64,000 nucleotides of DNA from Dipteronia dyeriana. Taxonomy: Eukaryota > Streptophyta > Magnoliopsida > Sapindales > Sapindaceae. The stretch is taken from positions 18,827,501 through 18,891,500 of the forward strand of contig CM065296.1 in NCBI GenBank assembly GCA_032871835.1, written 5' to 3'. The position numbers were made by a program, and so were the translations under genes. Numbering within the stretch: position 1 is the first letter of the stretch; each line of letters starts with the position of its first letter. Of the stretch, positions 1-11,160 are shown piece by piece. The notes under the pieces were generated by a model. That model was not told where the DNA came from, searched no databases, and saw nothing but the letters and a program-made list of their open reading frames with translations.

Positions 1-624
1 GAAGCAGGAACTTGGTAGAAGATGAACAAACAAGCATAATATATAAAGGGTAATTTTTTCCTTGTAAAAAGGATTTGAAGAGATTGGTTGGGCATTTTAT
101 ATTGCGGCATAACTTCGAGTTGAAGGTGAAAAGGTTGAACAAGATAACGTTACATCTGGTTTGTTTGATGGACAACTGTACGTGGAAGTTAAGAGCGATG
201 AGGAGAGATGAAGTGACATACTTTCAAGTAAGAAGTTTTGTTAACGAACACACTTGTCCGTTAGAGGAGATTCACCACCGCCATTGACAAGCTAGTGCAG
301 TCATAATTGGAGAAATGGTTGCACCTAGATTGCAACAACAGGATGGTCGACTAATGCGTCCTAAGGATATAATCGCCGACATGAAAATAATGTTTGGCAT
401 TCAAATCATGTACAGTAAGGCATATCAAGCTCTCGATTATGCGTTGTCACTCACCTATGGAACGCATGAGGAAACCTTCCAACTACTGCCATACATTACT
501 GCAACGCGATTCAAATTGTTTTCATTATTTTTACAGAGACCGAAACATGGATTTCACCTCCCTGTGTGCGGACTTCTACAAGAGACAGACACTTATTGAC
601 TTGTACTCGGTCCCTATTAAGCCG
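1..624 (+). pseudogene. mudrA-like MULE transposase, copy A, 5' part, internally deleted
   Basis: Remnant of the MULE transposase that would cut and insert the element. Residues encoded at 75-287 match the Mutator DNA-binding domain (compare 22929-23160 in copy B). The stretch at 315-490 matches the region before the catalytic core. After about 489 the sequence jumps into the intron that copy B keeps at 24318-24388; the acceptor is followed by the short exon motif RPKHGFH (RNMDFTS in the other frame). The catalytic DDE core and the SWIM finger are therefore absent. The gene continues at 5293 beyond the inserted Sirevirus. The window edge cuts its N-terminal part. It cannot encode an active transposase. 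Confidence 0.8.
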
Positions 625-1815
625 TGTAAGTTCATCGGTGTTTGATTGGCTTATTTCGTTGACAACCACATTTGGGATCAATATTTAAGGGTAGTTTAGG
701 ACTTCATTATTCGTAACCAAGCTAAAGCATCAAAAGTAAAATCACTTGCTTAACTTTCATTGAAGAGGTATTAGTGCACACACACTCATGCATTTTCCTT
801 TAATTATCTTGCATGCATGCTTATTTACCATCTTGTGTGCCTTGTATGTCTTAATTCTTGTTTGAGTGTTGAATGCATCTTGTGTGCCTTGTAGTGATTA
901 CGTCGTGATCTGTACAGCGGTGTTTACCAGAGGCTGCACGCAGTGGCTACCAGGGCATGTGCTTGTTGCATGCACCGCGGTCTTTTAAGTGAAGTTTCAC
1001 AGGCGTTGCATGATGTCCAGACTGCAGTCTGTGCACTTGTATGCACAGCGGCCTCCAGAACGGTGTTGTCCAGGTGATGCACCACTCTCTGTGTCGCAGT
1101 TTGGACACTTACCTGTACCGCGGTACAACCAATGGTCCTGACGGGATTTGGTTTCTTTTCATCCAAAACGACATCACTTTGTGTAGGGCACCATATATTT
1201 ATGTTCTCTTCTCTTCTCTTTGGTGTTTAATAGTCCAAGAAGCCATCTTTGTGTGATATAACTTTTTTAGGGAGAGAGGGACTCCTAAACACTCATTTTT
1301 ACTCAACCCAACTTCATCTCATTATCATCTAGCTTCATTCTAGGATCATCTAAGCATGGAGCATCATCATCTTCTTGACTAGGTAACATCTATATGCTCT
1401 AGACTTTATAGTTTCATTACTAAAACATGTATACCTAGGGTTTTGTCCTTATTGCATATTAAATACTTGTTTGTATGTTTAATTGGTTTTATGACATGCT
1501 TGTGTATTGATGGTTGGTTGAGAAGTATTGATTTGTGATAGCTAGAATTTAAGACGGTTTTACCCTTCTAGCTAATTCTTCTTGCCTTTGCATTTAGAAC
1601 ATTGATATCTAGGATTTGCTTTAATTGTTATTATTAATCCTAGATAAGCATGAATATCTTGACCTAGCATTTTTGCATATAGAATATACTTGCATATTCA
1701 CTTAGGTTGCCATTATCTCTTCATTGTTAATTATGCTTGTGGCTATGTGATTAGTGCACAAGGTTGGTGATCCAAAATCACTATTAAGGCCCGTTGGGTA
1801 GAGTGAAAGGGTTAG
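625..1815 (+). repeat. Truncated 5' LTR of Sirevirus element 1
   Basis: Matches the first 1.2 kb of the 3' LTR at 3779-5292, ending in the shared stretch GAGTGAAAGGGTTAG. The last roughly 330 bases of the LTR are missing. It contains the palindrome CAGACTGCAGTCTG at 1018-1031, the deaminated form of the 3' LTR palindrome at 4194-4207. Confidence 0.85.
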
Positions 1816-3777
1816 AGATTCAAGAGTTGAAAAAGGAGAATCTAGAGTTAACTTTGAAGATAACTCACTTGAGTGAGAAAGTAAAAAGTGGAAAAGAGTT
1901 AAAAGAGAGCTTGAAATTGGAGCTTGTGATCACTAAAAAGAGTGAAGAGAACTTGAAGATTAAGCTTAGGGAAGCGAAAGAATTAGTTGCCAAGATGACA
2001 TCCGGAACCGAGAAACTTGACAAGATGTTATCATGTGGGAAGAGTCCTAGTGATAAAACGGGCTTTGGATATGTGGAAGGCAAGGATGCCACTTCCTTGA
2101 AAAATACCATCTTTGTCAAGAGTCAGGAGGATAAAGAGGTTCAAGGTTCACACCAACAAATGAGATCGAATGAAGTTGGAGAATCATCAAAGCAAGCTGA
2201 AATGAAGACTCAAACAAAGTTTCAAGCTAAAGCTCATCAACCAAAAGCTAGAGCTCATCAAACAAAATCTCAACTTCCAAGGAGCTCTCAAAGTCAACAA
2301 AGGATTTTTCATCCATAACCAAGAAGGGAAGCTAATTTGGCTCAACCACAAAGGATGTTTCAAAGAAGAGATTCGGCTCAACACCAAAGGACAACTCAAA
2401 GGAAAGGGAAGTCTTCCATGCTTGCACAAGGATATGGTATGAATTCTTACTTTACTCCTATTTGTCATTATTGTGGTGTTGAAGGTCACATTAGACCGAA
2501 TTGTTTTAAATTTATTAAGTTGTGTCGTTTTGAAAGTATGATTGAGAAGAATATGCTTAGAATAGCTCAAATGCATGCACCTAGGAATTTTAGAGAAAAT
2601 AAAACCATGGCTCCTAGAAATAGTAATATTTCATCTAGGTGGAATAGAAGGGATGAATATTATTGTCATGTGGCTTAAGTAGCCTTAAAGCTAAAGCCAT
2701 CAATATTTGGTACCTTTATAGTGGAGGCATATGACCGGAAACAAGAGTTTCTTTGAAACTCTTGTGATGGAGGATGGTGGATTTGTCACCTTTGGTGATG
2801 GTTCTCGTAAGAAGGTTTTAAGAAAAGGAAAGTTATTCATCCCTCGTTTGCCCTCCTTGCCTAATGCTTTTTATGTAGATGGCTTGCAAGCCAATCTTAT
2901 TAGCATATCACATTTAAGTGATGAAGGGCTTTCGGTTATGTTTCTCAAAGTTGATTACTCTATTCTAAGAGAAGATTGACAAGTTCTATTGAAAGTTAAG
3001 AGATCAAGTGACAATTGTTATTGTCTTGATTCCAATGGCATCTCTTGTAATTTGTCTAGTTGTGATCAAGTTGAATTGTGGCATCAAAGGTTAGGTCATA
3101 TGAATTTCAAAGACTTGAAAGTTTTTGAGAGGTTGAATGTTGTGAGAGGCCTTCCTAAGTTTGGAAATAGGATTAAGAGAGTTTTTGGATCGTGTCAACA
3201 AGGAAAGCAAACTAAGAGTGTGCATAAAAAAGGTAAGTATCTTACCACCAAGGAGCCACTAGAGCTTCTTCATATGGACCTTATGGGTCCTAAGCAAACC
3301 GAGAGTCTCGGTGGCAAGAAGTACATCTTTGTGTGTGTGTTGATGATTTTTCTAGATTTACATGGACCTACTTTCTTACAGAAAAATCTGAAACTTTTAA
3401 AATTTTTAAAAAGCTTTGCACTAAATTTCAAAATGAGAAGGATTCTCACATAAAATGCATTAAGAGAATTATGAGTGACCATGGGAGAGAATTTGAAAAT
3501 GTTTGCTTTGAAAATTTTTGTGATAGTCTTGGAATCTCCCATGAGTTCTCTGCTCCTCGAACTCCTCAACAAAATAGAGTTGTAGAGAGGAAGAATAGGG
3601 TCCTCTAAGAGATGGCTCGTGTGATGTTGCTTAGCAACAATATTCCTAGGAATCTTTGGGCTGAGGCAGTGAATACAGATTGTTATATAGGAAATAGAGT
3701 GTTTTTAAGGCCCGGTACTAGGCAAACCTCTTATGAATTGTGGAAGGGAAGGAAGCCAAATGTTAGTTACTTCCACT
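1816..3777 (+). pseudogene. Sirevirus gag-protease-integrase remnant
   Basis: Decayed polyprotein of element 1. The ORF at 1794-2318 encodes a charged coiled coil rich in K/E/L followed by a Gln-rich tail. At about 2460-2510 there is a CCHC-like knuckle of the Sirevirus kind (CHYCGVEGHIRPNC). From 2731 comes the protease/pre-integrase segment. At about 3080-3120 is the pre-integrase motif WHQRLGHMNF, then the integrase core with DDFSRFTW (about 3335) and DHGREFENV (about 3480), and APRTPQQNRVVERKNR at about 3555-3600, which keeps the catalytic glutamate. Frameshifts lie near 3330, and a stop interrupts the integrase just after NRVL (3606-3608). Reverse transcriptase is absent. Gag packages the RNA and integrase inserts the cDNA in functional relatives; this copy cannot do either. 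Confidence 0.85.
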
Positions 3778-3778
3778 C

Positions 3779-5292
3779 ATTTCATTGACAACCACATTTG
3801 GGATCAATATGTAAAGGTAGTTTAGAGCTTCATTGTTCTTAACCAAGCTCAAGCATCAAAGATAAAATCACTTGCTTAACTTTCATTGAAGAGGTATTAG
3901 TGTACTCACACTCATGCATTTTCCTTTAACTATTTTGCATGCATGCTTATTTGCCATCTTGTGTGCCTTGTGTGTCTTAATTTTTGTTTGAGTGTTGAAT
4001 GCATTTTTTATGCCTTAAAAAGAGGATTTTTAATTCCTCTGGTCTGCGGTTCAGACCGCTCTCTGTGCAGTGCCTACGCTGCGGTCTGCACATTGGTGTT
4101 TACCAAAGGATGCATGTTGTGGCTACTGCGGCCTGTGCTTGTTGCATGCACCGCGGTCTCCCAAGCGTAGTTTCACAGGCATTGCATGATGTCCAGACCG
4201 CGGTCTGTGCATTTGCATGTACAGTGGCCTACAGAGCAGTGTTATCCAAGTAATGCACTGCTCTTTGTGCCGCGGTCTGGACACTTACCTGTACCGCGGT
4301 ACATCCAGCGGTCCTAATGGGATTTGGTTACCTTTGGTCCAAAACGATGTCACTTTGTGTAGGGCACCATATATTTATGTTCTCTTCACTTCTCTTTGGT
4401 TTTTAAGAGTCCAAGAAGCCATCTTTGTGTAATCTAGCTTTTCTAGGGAGAGAGGGACTCCTAAACACTCATTTTTACTCAACCCAACTTCATCTCATGA
4501 TCATTTAGCTTAATTCTAGGATCATCTAAGCATGGAGCATCATCTTCTTTTTGACTAGGTAACTTCTACATGTTCTAGACTTTATAATTTCATTACTAAG
4601 ACATGTATACCTAGGGTTTTAGTCCTTATTGCATATTAAATGCTTGCTTGTATGTTTAATTGGTTTTATGACATGCTTGTGTATTGATGGTTGGTTGAGA
4701 AGCATTGATTTGTGATATCTAGAATTTAGGACGGTTTTATCCTTTTAACTAATTCTTCTTGCCTTTGCATTTAGGACGTTGATATATATGATTTGCTTTA
4801 ATTGTCATTATTAATCCTAGATAAGCATGAATGTCTTGACCTAACTTTTTTGCATATAGAATATTCTTGCATATTCACTTAGGTTGTCGTTATCTCTTCA
4901 TTGTTGATTAAGTTTGTGGCTATATGATTAGTGCACAAGGTTCGTGATCCAAAATCACTATTAAGGCCCGTTGGGTAGAGTGAAAGGGTTAGTAACTGAA
5001 GGGTTAGACAGGAGGTCAACCTAGGTTGTAAACTTTCTCTCAATAGTGGATTTTGATGATCGAGTGTGGCGCACTGAACAACCCGTGGTTTTTCCCATTT
5101 GGAGGGTTTCCACGTATATATTGCGTGTTGTTACTGTTTTATGTTTGTTGTCTTTTATTTGAACACTTAGTAGAATGGTGTAGAATTGATAATATTGATT
5201 AATTCGCAAAATTGGCAATCTATCGAATTAAAACCTATTCACCCCCCCCCCCCCCCCCTATAGGTTATAGACACACTTTCTAGGGAATTTCA
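3779..5292 (+). repeat. 3' LTR of Sirevirus element 1 (5' end clipped)
   Basis: Homologous to 625-1815 and to the LTRs at 27590-29246 and 32166-33878. It starts inside the LTR at the GTTGACAACC segment. Features include many CCGCGG-centred palindromes (best at 4194-4207), a run of 17 C at 5242-5258 and the terminal TTTCA. Confidence 0.85.
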
Positions 5293-5684
5293 TGCCATTT
5301 GGACATCCTTCCACTTGGGTTGTGCCATCTGACATCGTTGAGAGGGTGGCTTTGAATCCAATCTCCAGAAGACAAGCAGGACGCCCGAGGGCAGATCGAC
5401 ATATATCATCTTCGGAGAGGACAACTACATAAAACTGTATAAGATGTGGACAACCAGGGCATAATTCCAGGAGATGTTCTAACCCAACTTTGATTAATGA
5501 AGGTCCGAGCAAAGTTGTTCCTTAGGAATACAGACGCAAGTGTAGCATTTGTCATACAGTTGGCCACAACAGACAGTCGTGCCCGACCAGAGACTCCACC
5601 GTGGAATGATTTTAGGCGTTATGATGATAACATTGTGAAATCTAGTACTCGTATGACTTATTCAATAACTGAATTTCAATTATA
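5293..5684 (+). pseudogene. mudrA-like MULE transposase, copy A, C-terminal part
   Basis: Continuation of the transposase interrupted by the Sirevirus. The reading matches the copy B C-terminus at 24480-24788. It covers the STWVVPSDI-like segment, an RCGQPGHNSRRC-type CCHC knuckle region near 5440-5480 (split by frame changes here) and a second Cys-rich motif near 5530-5580. Frames change at least twice, so it is a pseudogene. The 3' end faces the minus-strand Ulp1-like gene, which starts reading at about 5830, giving a convergent pair. Confidence 0.7.
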
Positions 5685-5829
5685 ATTAAATAGGATTTCC
5701 AATTACTGCTACACTTGTGATTTATGATAGTTGAAAAGGAAACAAAAATTAAAGTAAAATTTTATTTCAACGTTATTTTTTTTTTACAAATAGATGGTAC
5801 ATATACATAAGAATTACTACATAAAACTA

Positions 5830-8800
5830 AAAGGGGCCGGGAGTTTGAAAAAATCTCAACTGCCATCTTCTCCCGAATGATATCCATATTGTCTTTCGAC
5901 CAATCGAAATCCTTCTTGTCTGCCAGAATGTACTCGATCAATCTTAACGTGTGGGGACCACAATTACCCCTACAGTTGGACACATTAACATGCTTTAATA
6001 AAACAATAATATTTTAATAACTCAATCTCAAAGTAAATGTAAACAAAATGCCTTATGATATCTTCTGCTGGGGACACGGGTTACGGACACAACGCTGACT
6101 GAGAAGGGCCTATTCTTCTTGGGGAATGCCTCACGGTCAGGGGATCGCACAATATAAAAATAGGCCTGATGCAACATCGAGGGCAAAAACCAACTCAAGG
6201 GAGCTACCTGCTGCTTCCGGATATTCACTACGACATCCTGTCTTCAAGGGTCAACAATGAACATCGTCCCGCAAGTGAGGTTGACAGTCACGAATAGCCA
6301 ATGTTAGGATCTACAAATCCATTAATAACAAAAAGTTACAAAACATTTCACACTTACCGTGTCAACCTCGTGCCACTGACGGCTCCCAATCGGGGCACCA
6401 CCACGCACCGTCGTAAGGTCCTCATTGGTCCACCAGGACCCCAGCACATTCCACCACGCCGTGGTGATGTCCCTGTGAGCATCACGAGGCAACATTCTTC
6501 TGTATTGGACCTCCAGATAAGAATGTACAAACATTTCATAGATAAAAAATTAGTATTGTTTTACAAACGAATGTAAAAGCATACGTAATCATGATTTTTA
6601 TGGAATACTTACAAAAAAATAGTGTATCCAAGATGTTGATCATCTGGTTGTACGCAGTCGAGAATGCTCGCTGACCCTTCCAAATAATATGGAGGTACAC
6701 GTCTATATGCTGGGAGTATATACACGGAATAAAGTGTTACGAGTGTATCAAATCTAAAACAAACATTATATAGAAAATGTCGGATTCGTATTACCTCGTC
6801 CTCCAACTCCATGAAGTTGGTCTGCATCTGATGGAACCATGCATCATCAACTGGCTCCAGCATGTCCATATCACGTCTGCATTAATTTCCCATTAGCAAC
6901 ACAAATATTTAATTGAACAGAAGAAAACCTGCTAGCTTATTAGATAAAAAATTACTTACGTTTCCCCGTTTATGTTCTTCTTGAAGGCTCGGTAAGCCTT
7001 CAACTTGTCACCATCAACCAGTCTGTGGGGATCAAAAACATGGTCAAAAGCCTAAAGTATTATCCTTACCTACTTCGGTCAGCAGGGATCTGTGCACGGG
7101 CTGAGTAATTGCCAACCGCGCTTCAGTACGCGCCTCTATAGTCGAACTCCACCCGTTGGGGTGTGGTGCGATGCGGAGGTCTATCCCCGATAAGGCTGGA
7201 TGGATGTAGGTGGTGGAGGGGTCGACTGTCGATCGATCAATGGGGGCAGTGAAGAGGGAAGTGGAGGGGGAGGTTACTGCTCAACCGATAGGGTGGTAGA
7301 GGGGGAGACTGTTGCTCCACCGATGTGGGAGGTGGATGGGGAGTCTGCTACTCGATCGGAGGGGCCGGCTGTCGCTCGACCAATGAGCCGGTTACTATAC
7401 GTGTAACAGACCCTATATCTTCGGTATGCTGGTGAGCCTCACTCTTTGAAATTTCCCCTCCGGTATGTGAATCCTTCCTATAACCACCGGTGCTGTCTGT
7501 CCCCCGGAATATCCTCATGTCCTATCTCCGGGAGTAAAGTCAGGATCAGGACCAGTTGGACCATCCCGGTGCATATACATCCTAATGCCAGAAAGCCTCC
7601 CGATCAATGTGAGCAACTCCCGGTATTGCTCTTGTAGATTCTCCTCGCTCCTCCGGATCATATCTAGCAACTCCTGGTGCTGCCACTGTCGATCATTCTC
7701 ACTCCTCCGGAGGGCTTCACGTAACTCGTTGAAATGATGTTCCTATGGGGACTGCATTCATGTCAACATTGTTAGTACTAAATAACTCAGCAGGTCGCGT
7801 TAATAAAATTGAAACTATCATCTCAACTTACCTTCATATCACTTCCAACTGCTGCACGGGAATCCCCTATAGATGCACCAGCTTCGGTGGTGGTAAACCT
7901 AACCCTTCTATGCCTCACTCGCCGAGGAGACGGCTCAAATCCGTCAGTGTAAATGGCACTGAAACTCTGGCTTGATAAGTCAGAAGCCTCCGTATCACTA
8001 CGCCTCCTTCCCCCACCCACCTCATCCGAACTATCTCTATGTCTCCCACCGCCAGTAGTCTGATCAGGGACAAACGGAAGGTGAACCCTACCCTCCTCTA
8101 CATACAGGCTCCCCTCTCGCTTAGGCTGCGAAGTACGATGCTCCATCATCAGCTGCTGTGGGCACAATTTCCTCTCTCGCAAACATCTGAAAACTTAGTT
8201 AGAGGAATCTCAATGTAAATATAGTAACTAATATAACGATTAACAAATTAAATACATACCCTAGCATTGAAAATCTTGGCCAGCTTTTTCCCTCTAGGTT
8301 GTTTTGTCAGCTCCCACTTCAACAAACGAGGAGAAAGCTTCGTAACCCTTCGGGGGCCGAAATCGACGCCCAGCTGGGGGATCACCTCGAAAGCAAATAT
8401 CTGTATAAAAGATAAGTACATTTAGAATCCAAAAATTTTAGGCAACGAACTATAAAGTCCATTTTGTAATTCATAGTTATTACCAATAGGGCATGCGACA
8501 GACCGTAAATGTTGTAACCTTCAACGGTATTTACAACATCGCCCTGTAACTGCTGGCCTCTCTTCTCACGTCGTCGGGGTAACGCATGCTTGAAAGACAA
8601 AATAGAATGCCTATATATGTGGGCACCCCATGCGAAAGAATCGAAGGCAGTGAGGTTCTCCACCAACCGAAACTGCCAAACTGGAATCTTGAATCTCTCG
8701 TCCACCCCCATCAATATCCAGTTCAGCATGTATATGAGGCACAACTTCACAGCATCTTACGCCTCCTGAAACTCTCCCAAGGTAAGAACAACCCTCAACT

Positions 8801-9236
8801 CCTCCAACGATTCCTCATCGGCTCTACGAAAGTACCGCTGATGTATGACATTCTCCATTGCAACATACTGACCAGTATCCGGTACAACTCTAAAACGTAA
8901 TCCGGTGATGAGGTAAAATTCCACCTTCGAAAACCTTACCATCTGGTTCCCTAACAGAAACCGCATCTCATCTGTTGGCCCATCATGGTCCAACTCCCGC
9001 AACAACAGATGATGAATAACACCACCAGAAAACTTCATCTCCTGATGCATCGACATGAAATGCCCGAAACAGGACACCATTAACCGACACCGATCCTCAA
9101 CATCAAAATGTTCTGAGACCTGGTTCAATGCATCGTCTATACGGGCGAGGGCTTTAAAATGGTCTTGTAGAGTCAATTTTCCCTTGAACCAATAACCCTC
9201 TGAAGTTTTAAGAAAATCCTTCAACCTACTCCTCAT
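5830..9236 (-). pseudogene. DUF1985/Ulp1-like cysteine protease gene of MULE copy A
   Basis: Multi-exon gene read from right to left. 9236-8486 encodes DUF1985, with an in-frame TAA at 8757-8759; copy B has TAC there. The next exon, at about 8400-8260, ends in KKLAKIFNAR. A Ser/Arg-rich exon follows at about 8186-7832, then an acidic/Gln coiled coil (about 7740-7560), a Pro-rich linker (about 7400-7100) and the exon LKAYRAFKKN (about 7000). The C48 (Ulp1) catalytic half is at about 6870-5830. The catalytic His survives as HWLF (codon 6301-6303) and the Cys as GNCGPHT near 5960; the Asp motif FIVDP is followed at once by a stop. In host relatives this fold removes SUMO from proteins. What the transposon copies cleave is unknown. 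Convergent with mudrA. Several stops and frame breaks make it a pseudogene. Confidence 0.75.
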
Positions 9237-9710
9237 CTACAATGTCATAGAAACATCAAATAAGTAAACCGGAAAAAACTCGGTTCTATGAAATTGATTT
9301 TCAATCCTTTTATAACATTCTGGATTAACACTGCAAAATGTATGTTTACTAAGGGATAATATCATCATTTTACACTTCCAATATGATTAATTCCCCAATT
9401 TAGACATAATTTCGTTCACTCGCTTAAATAAATTTGTTGTGTAGTAATCAGTGTATTTTTCTTTGTATTTCAGAGATAATTCGATCAATTCAGAATGATG
9501 GAGAAGTCAGATGGCAAAACAAACATCGTTTTCAAGTTTAGAACGTCAAAAACCTTAGGAAGGCCATGAAGAGCATTTTTGTAATTTTAACTATTCACTG
9601 TTCACAGTTGACTTTCATTGTTCCTGATGATGTGGCACATTCCTATTGGCCCAAACTGTGAGTGCACCATACATGCGGCTATAGAGAATCATATTCTAGA
9701 GCCAATGCAT

Positions 9711-9805
9711 TGTTCACTGTTCACTGTTCACGGCTCACTGTTCACGGCTCACTGTTCACTTTACGGATGCGTTACTGTTCACTGTTCACTGTTCACTGTT
9801 CACTT
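9711..9805 (+). repeat. GTTCACT heptanucleotide array
   Basis: About a dozen near-perfect copies of the 7-mer GTTCACT, with CACGGCT variants and a spacer near 9761-9775, within the LTR-like insertion and about 100 bases upstream of its TATA-like box. Confidence 0.8.
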
Positions 9806-9897
9806 CACGAATGCATTACTGTTTACTAATGACGTGGCAAAATCTGGACGCTCCATTCTAAATTCATCCGATGGTCAATTTTCATCCGTATTTTGTA

Positions 9898-9908
9898 TAA
9901 ATAGAGGG
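9898..9908 (+). promoter_or_regulatory. Putative TATA box of LTR-like insertion
   Basis: TATAAATAGAG followed by a C/T-rich stretch. This is a typical plant Pol II core promoter layout. It is seen as a motif only. Confidence 0.45.
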
Positions 9909-10127
9909 TCTCTCCCCCTTAATTTTCATATTCTGAATCCAAATCTGATGTTAGATTTGTGAAATTCTCTCTTTTGTTCTCAAATTCTCAGTTTAAATAA
10001 AATAACTATTTTCTAGTTAAATTATATCTGGCTAATTTTATAACTGGGGCCAAATGTGATACTGTTGGTATGGAAGATATGATCCAATTATGGTAAGTTT
10101 ATTATTTTTATGCTTTCTCCCCTCTGA

Positions 10128-10318
10128 TCTTTGTGGAGTTTTTGACTCACTGTAGATAGACAGATATTGTCTAGCACAGTGGGTACTTTTACCCATATTT
10201 ATCAGAGAGTGGTTTATCCCATCTAATCTTTGTGGAGTTTTGACTCACTGTAGATAGAAAGATATTGTCTAGCACAGTGAGTACTTTTTCCCACATCTCT
10301 CAGAGAGTGGTCAGTGGA
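10128..10318 (+). repeat. 98-bp tandem duplication
   Basis: Two adjacent copies (starting at 10128 and 10226) of a segment beginning ATCTTTGTGGAG and ending in CAGAGAGTGG, with about 90% agreement by eye. Confidence 0.8.
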
Positions 10319-10576
10319 GTAGAATATCATCCCATTAATCTGGACTAAATATTAATAATTGGATCATATTCGAAATTACCAATAGCGGATCCCTTAGCCC
10401 CATTTTTAATTTTAATTGATTTTCATTTTATAACAAGCTTATTAATTAATCTAGATAATTAATTCTATAAGGACAAGTGAACAACCTCCCTATGGTTTGA
10501 CCCGGTCTTACCGTTTAATTTATTACTTTAACACTATTATACTTGGGAGTATGAACACTTCTTTAGGACGTGTCAA

Positions 10577-11160
10577 TTCTCGATCCTCTGAAAATAATCT
10601 CGATCTTTTTAAAAATATTCTCTATCGTTTGAAAAATATTCTCAATCTTTTGAAAATATTCTCTATCGTTTGAAAAATATTCTCAATCTTTTTAAAATAT
10701 TCTCGATCGTTTGAAAAATATTCTCGATCATTTGAAAATATTCTCGATCGTTTGAAAATATTCTCGATCGTTTGAAAAATATTCTCGATCGTTTGAAAAA
10801 TATTCTCGATCGTTTGAAAAATATTTTCGATTTTTTGAAAATATTATCGATCTTTTGAAAATATTCTCGATCGTTTGAAAAAAATTGTCGATTGTTTGAA
10901 AATATTCTCTATCGTTTTAAAAATATTCTCGATCTTTTGAAAATATTCGCGATCGTTTGAAAATATTTTTGATCGTTTGAAAATAATTTCGATCGTTTGA
11001 AAAATAATCTCAATCGTTTGAAAATATTCTCGATCGTTTGAAAAATATTCTCGATCGTTTGAAAAATATGCTTGATTCTTTAAAAAATCTTCTCAATTCT
11101 TACTTGAAAATCCTCGATCTAGTTCCAAAAAACCTCGATTTCGCTCAAAAAATTCTCGAT
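10577..11160 (+). repeat. CTCGATC subterminal minisatellite, MULE A right side
   Basis: About 25 head-to-tail units of 20-21 bp with consensus CTCGATCGTTTGAAAAATATT; unit length varies with the number of A residues. It lies between the DUF1985 gene (plus the later insertion) and the MULE right terminal segment. The same motif and orientation occur at both ends of MULE B. The core TCGATCGA-like centre is self-complementary. Confidence 0.9.

Larger units (their letters stand above)
625..5292 (+). mobile_element. Sirevirus (Ty1/copia) element 1, doubly deleted, inserted in MULE A transposase
   Basis: LTR ends are TGTAAG at 625 and TTTCA ending at 5292. The flanks AGCCG (620-624) and TGCCA (5293-5297) look like a decayed 5-bp duplication, and MULE B (about 24470-24480) shows the uninterrupted sequence. 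Two internal deletions are visible. One joins the 5' LTR at about 1815 directly to the gag coiled-coil region, removing the LTR end, primer-binding site and gag N-terminus. The other joins integrase at about 3777 to the 3' LTR, removing reverse transcriptase, RNase H and the first roughly 25 bases of that LTR. It is not autonomous. Sirevirus assignment rests on long LTRs, the gag finger type and palindrome-rich LTRs. Confidence 0.85.
9480..10570 (+). mobile_element. Unassigned LTR-like insertion in MULE A
   Basis: This block has no counterpart in MULE B, where the DUF1985 remnant runs straight into the minisatellite at 27073. It contains a TATA-like TATAAATAGAG at about 9898 followed by a pyrimidine-rich start, a GTTCACT heptamer array (about 9711-9805) and a 98-bp tandem duplication (10128-10318). 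Its right edge (ACAACCTCCCTATGG to GGGAGTATGAACA, about 10485-10557) resembles the 3' ends of Tat/Athila-type LTRs. I could not fix TG/CA ends or a target duplication, so the limits are approximate and the family is inferred. Confidence 0.45.

Noticed and set aside
10577..11160. Regular short repeats resembling a CRISPR array
   Set aside because: Units are contiguous with no unique spacers, the genome is a plant, and the array belongs to a MULE.
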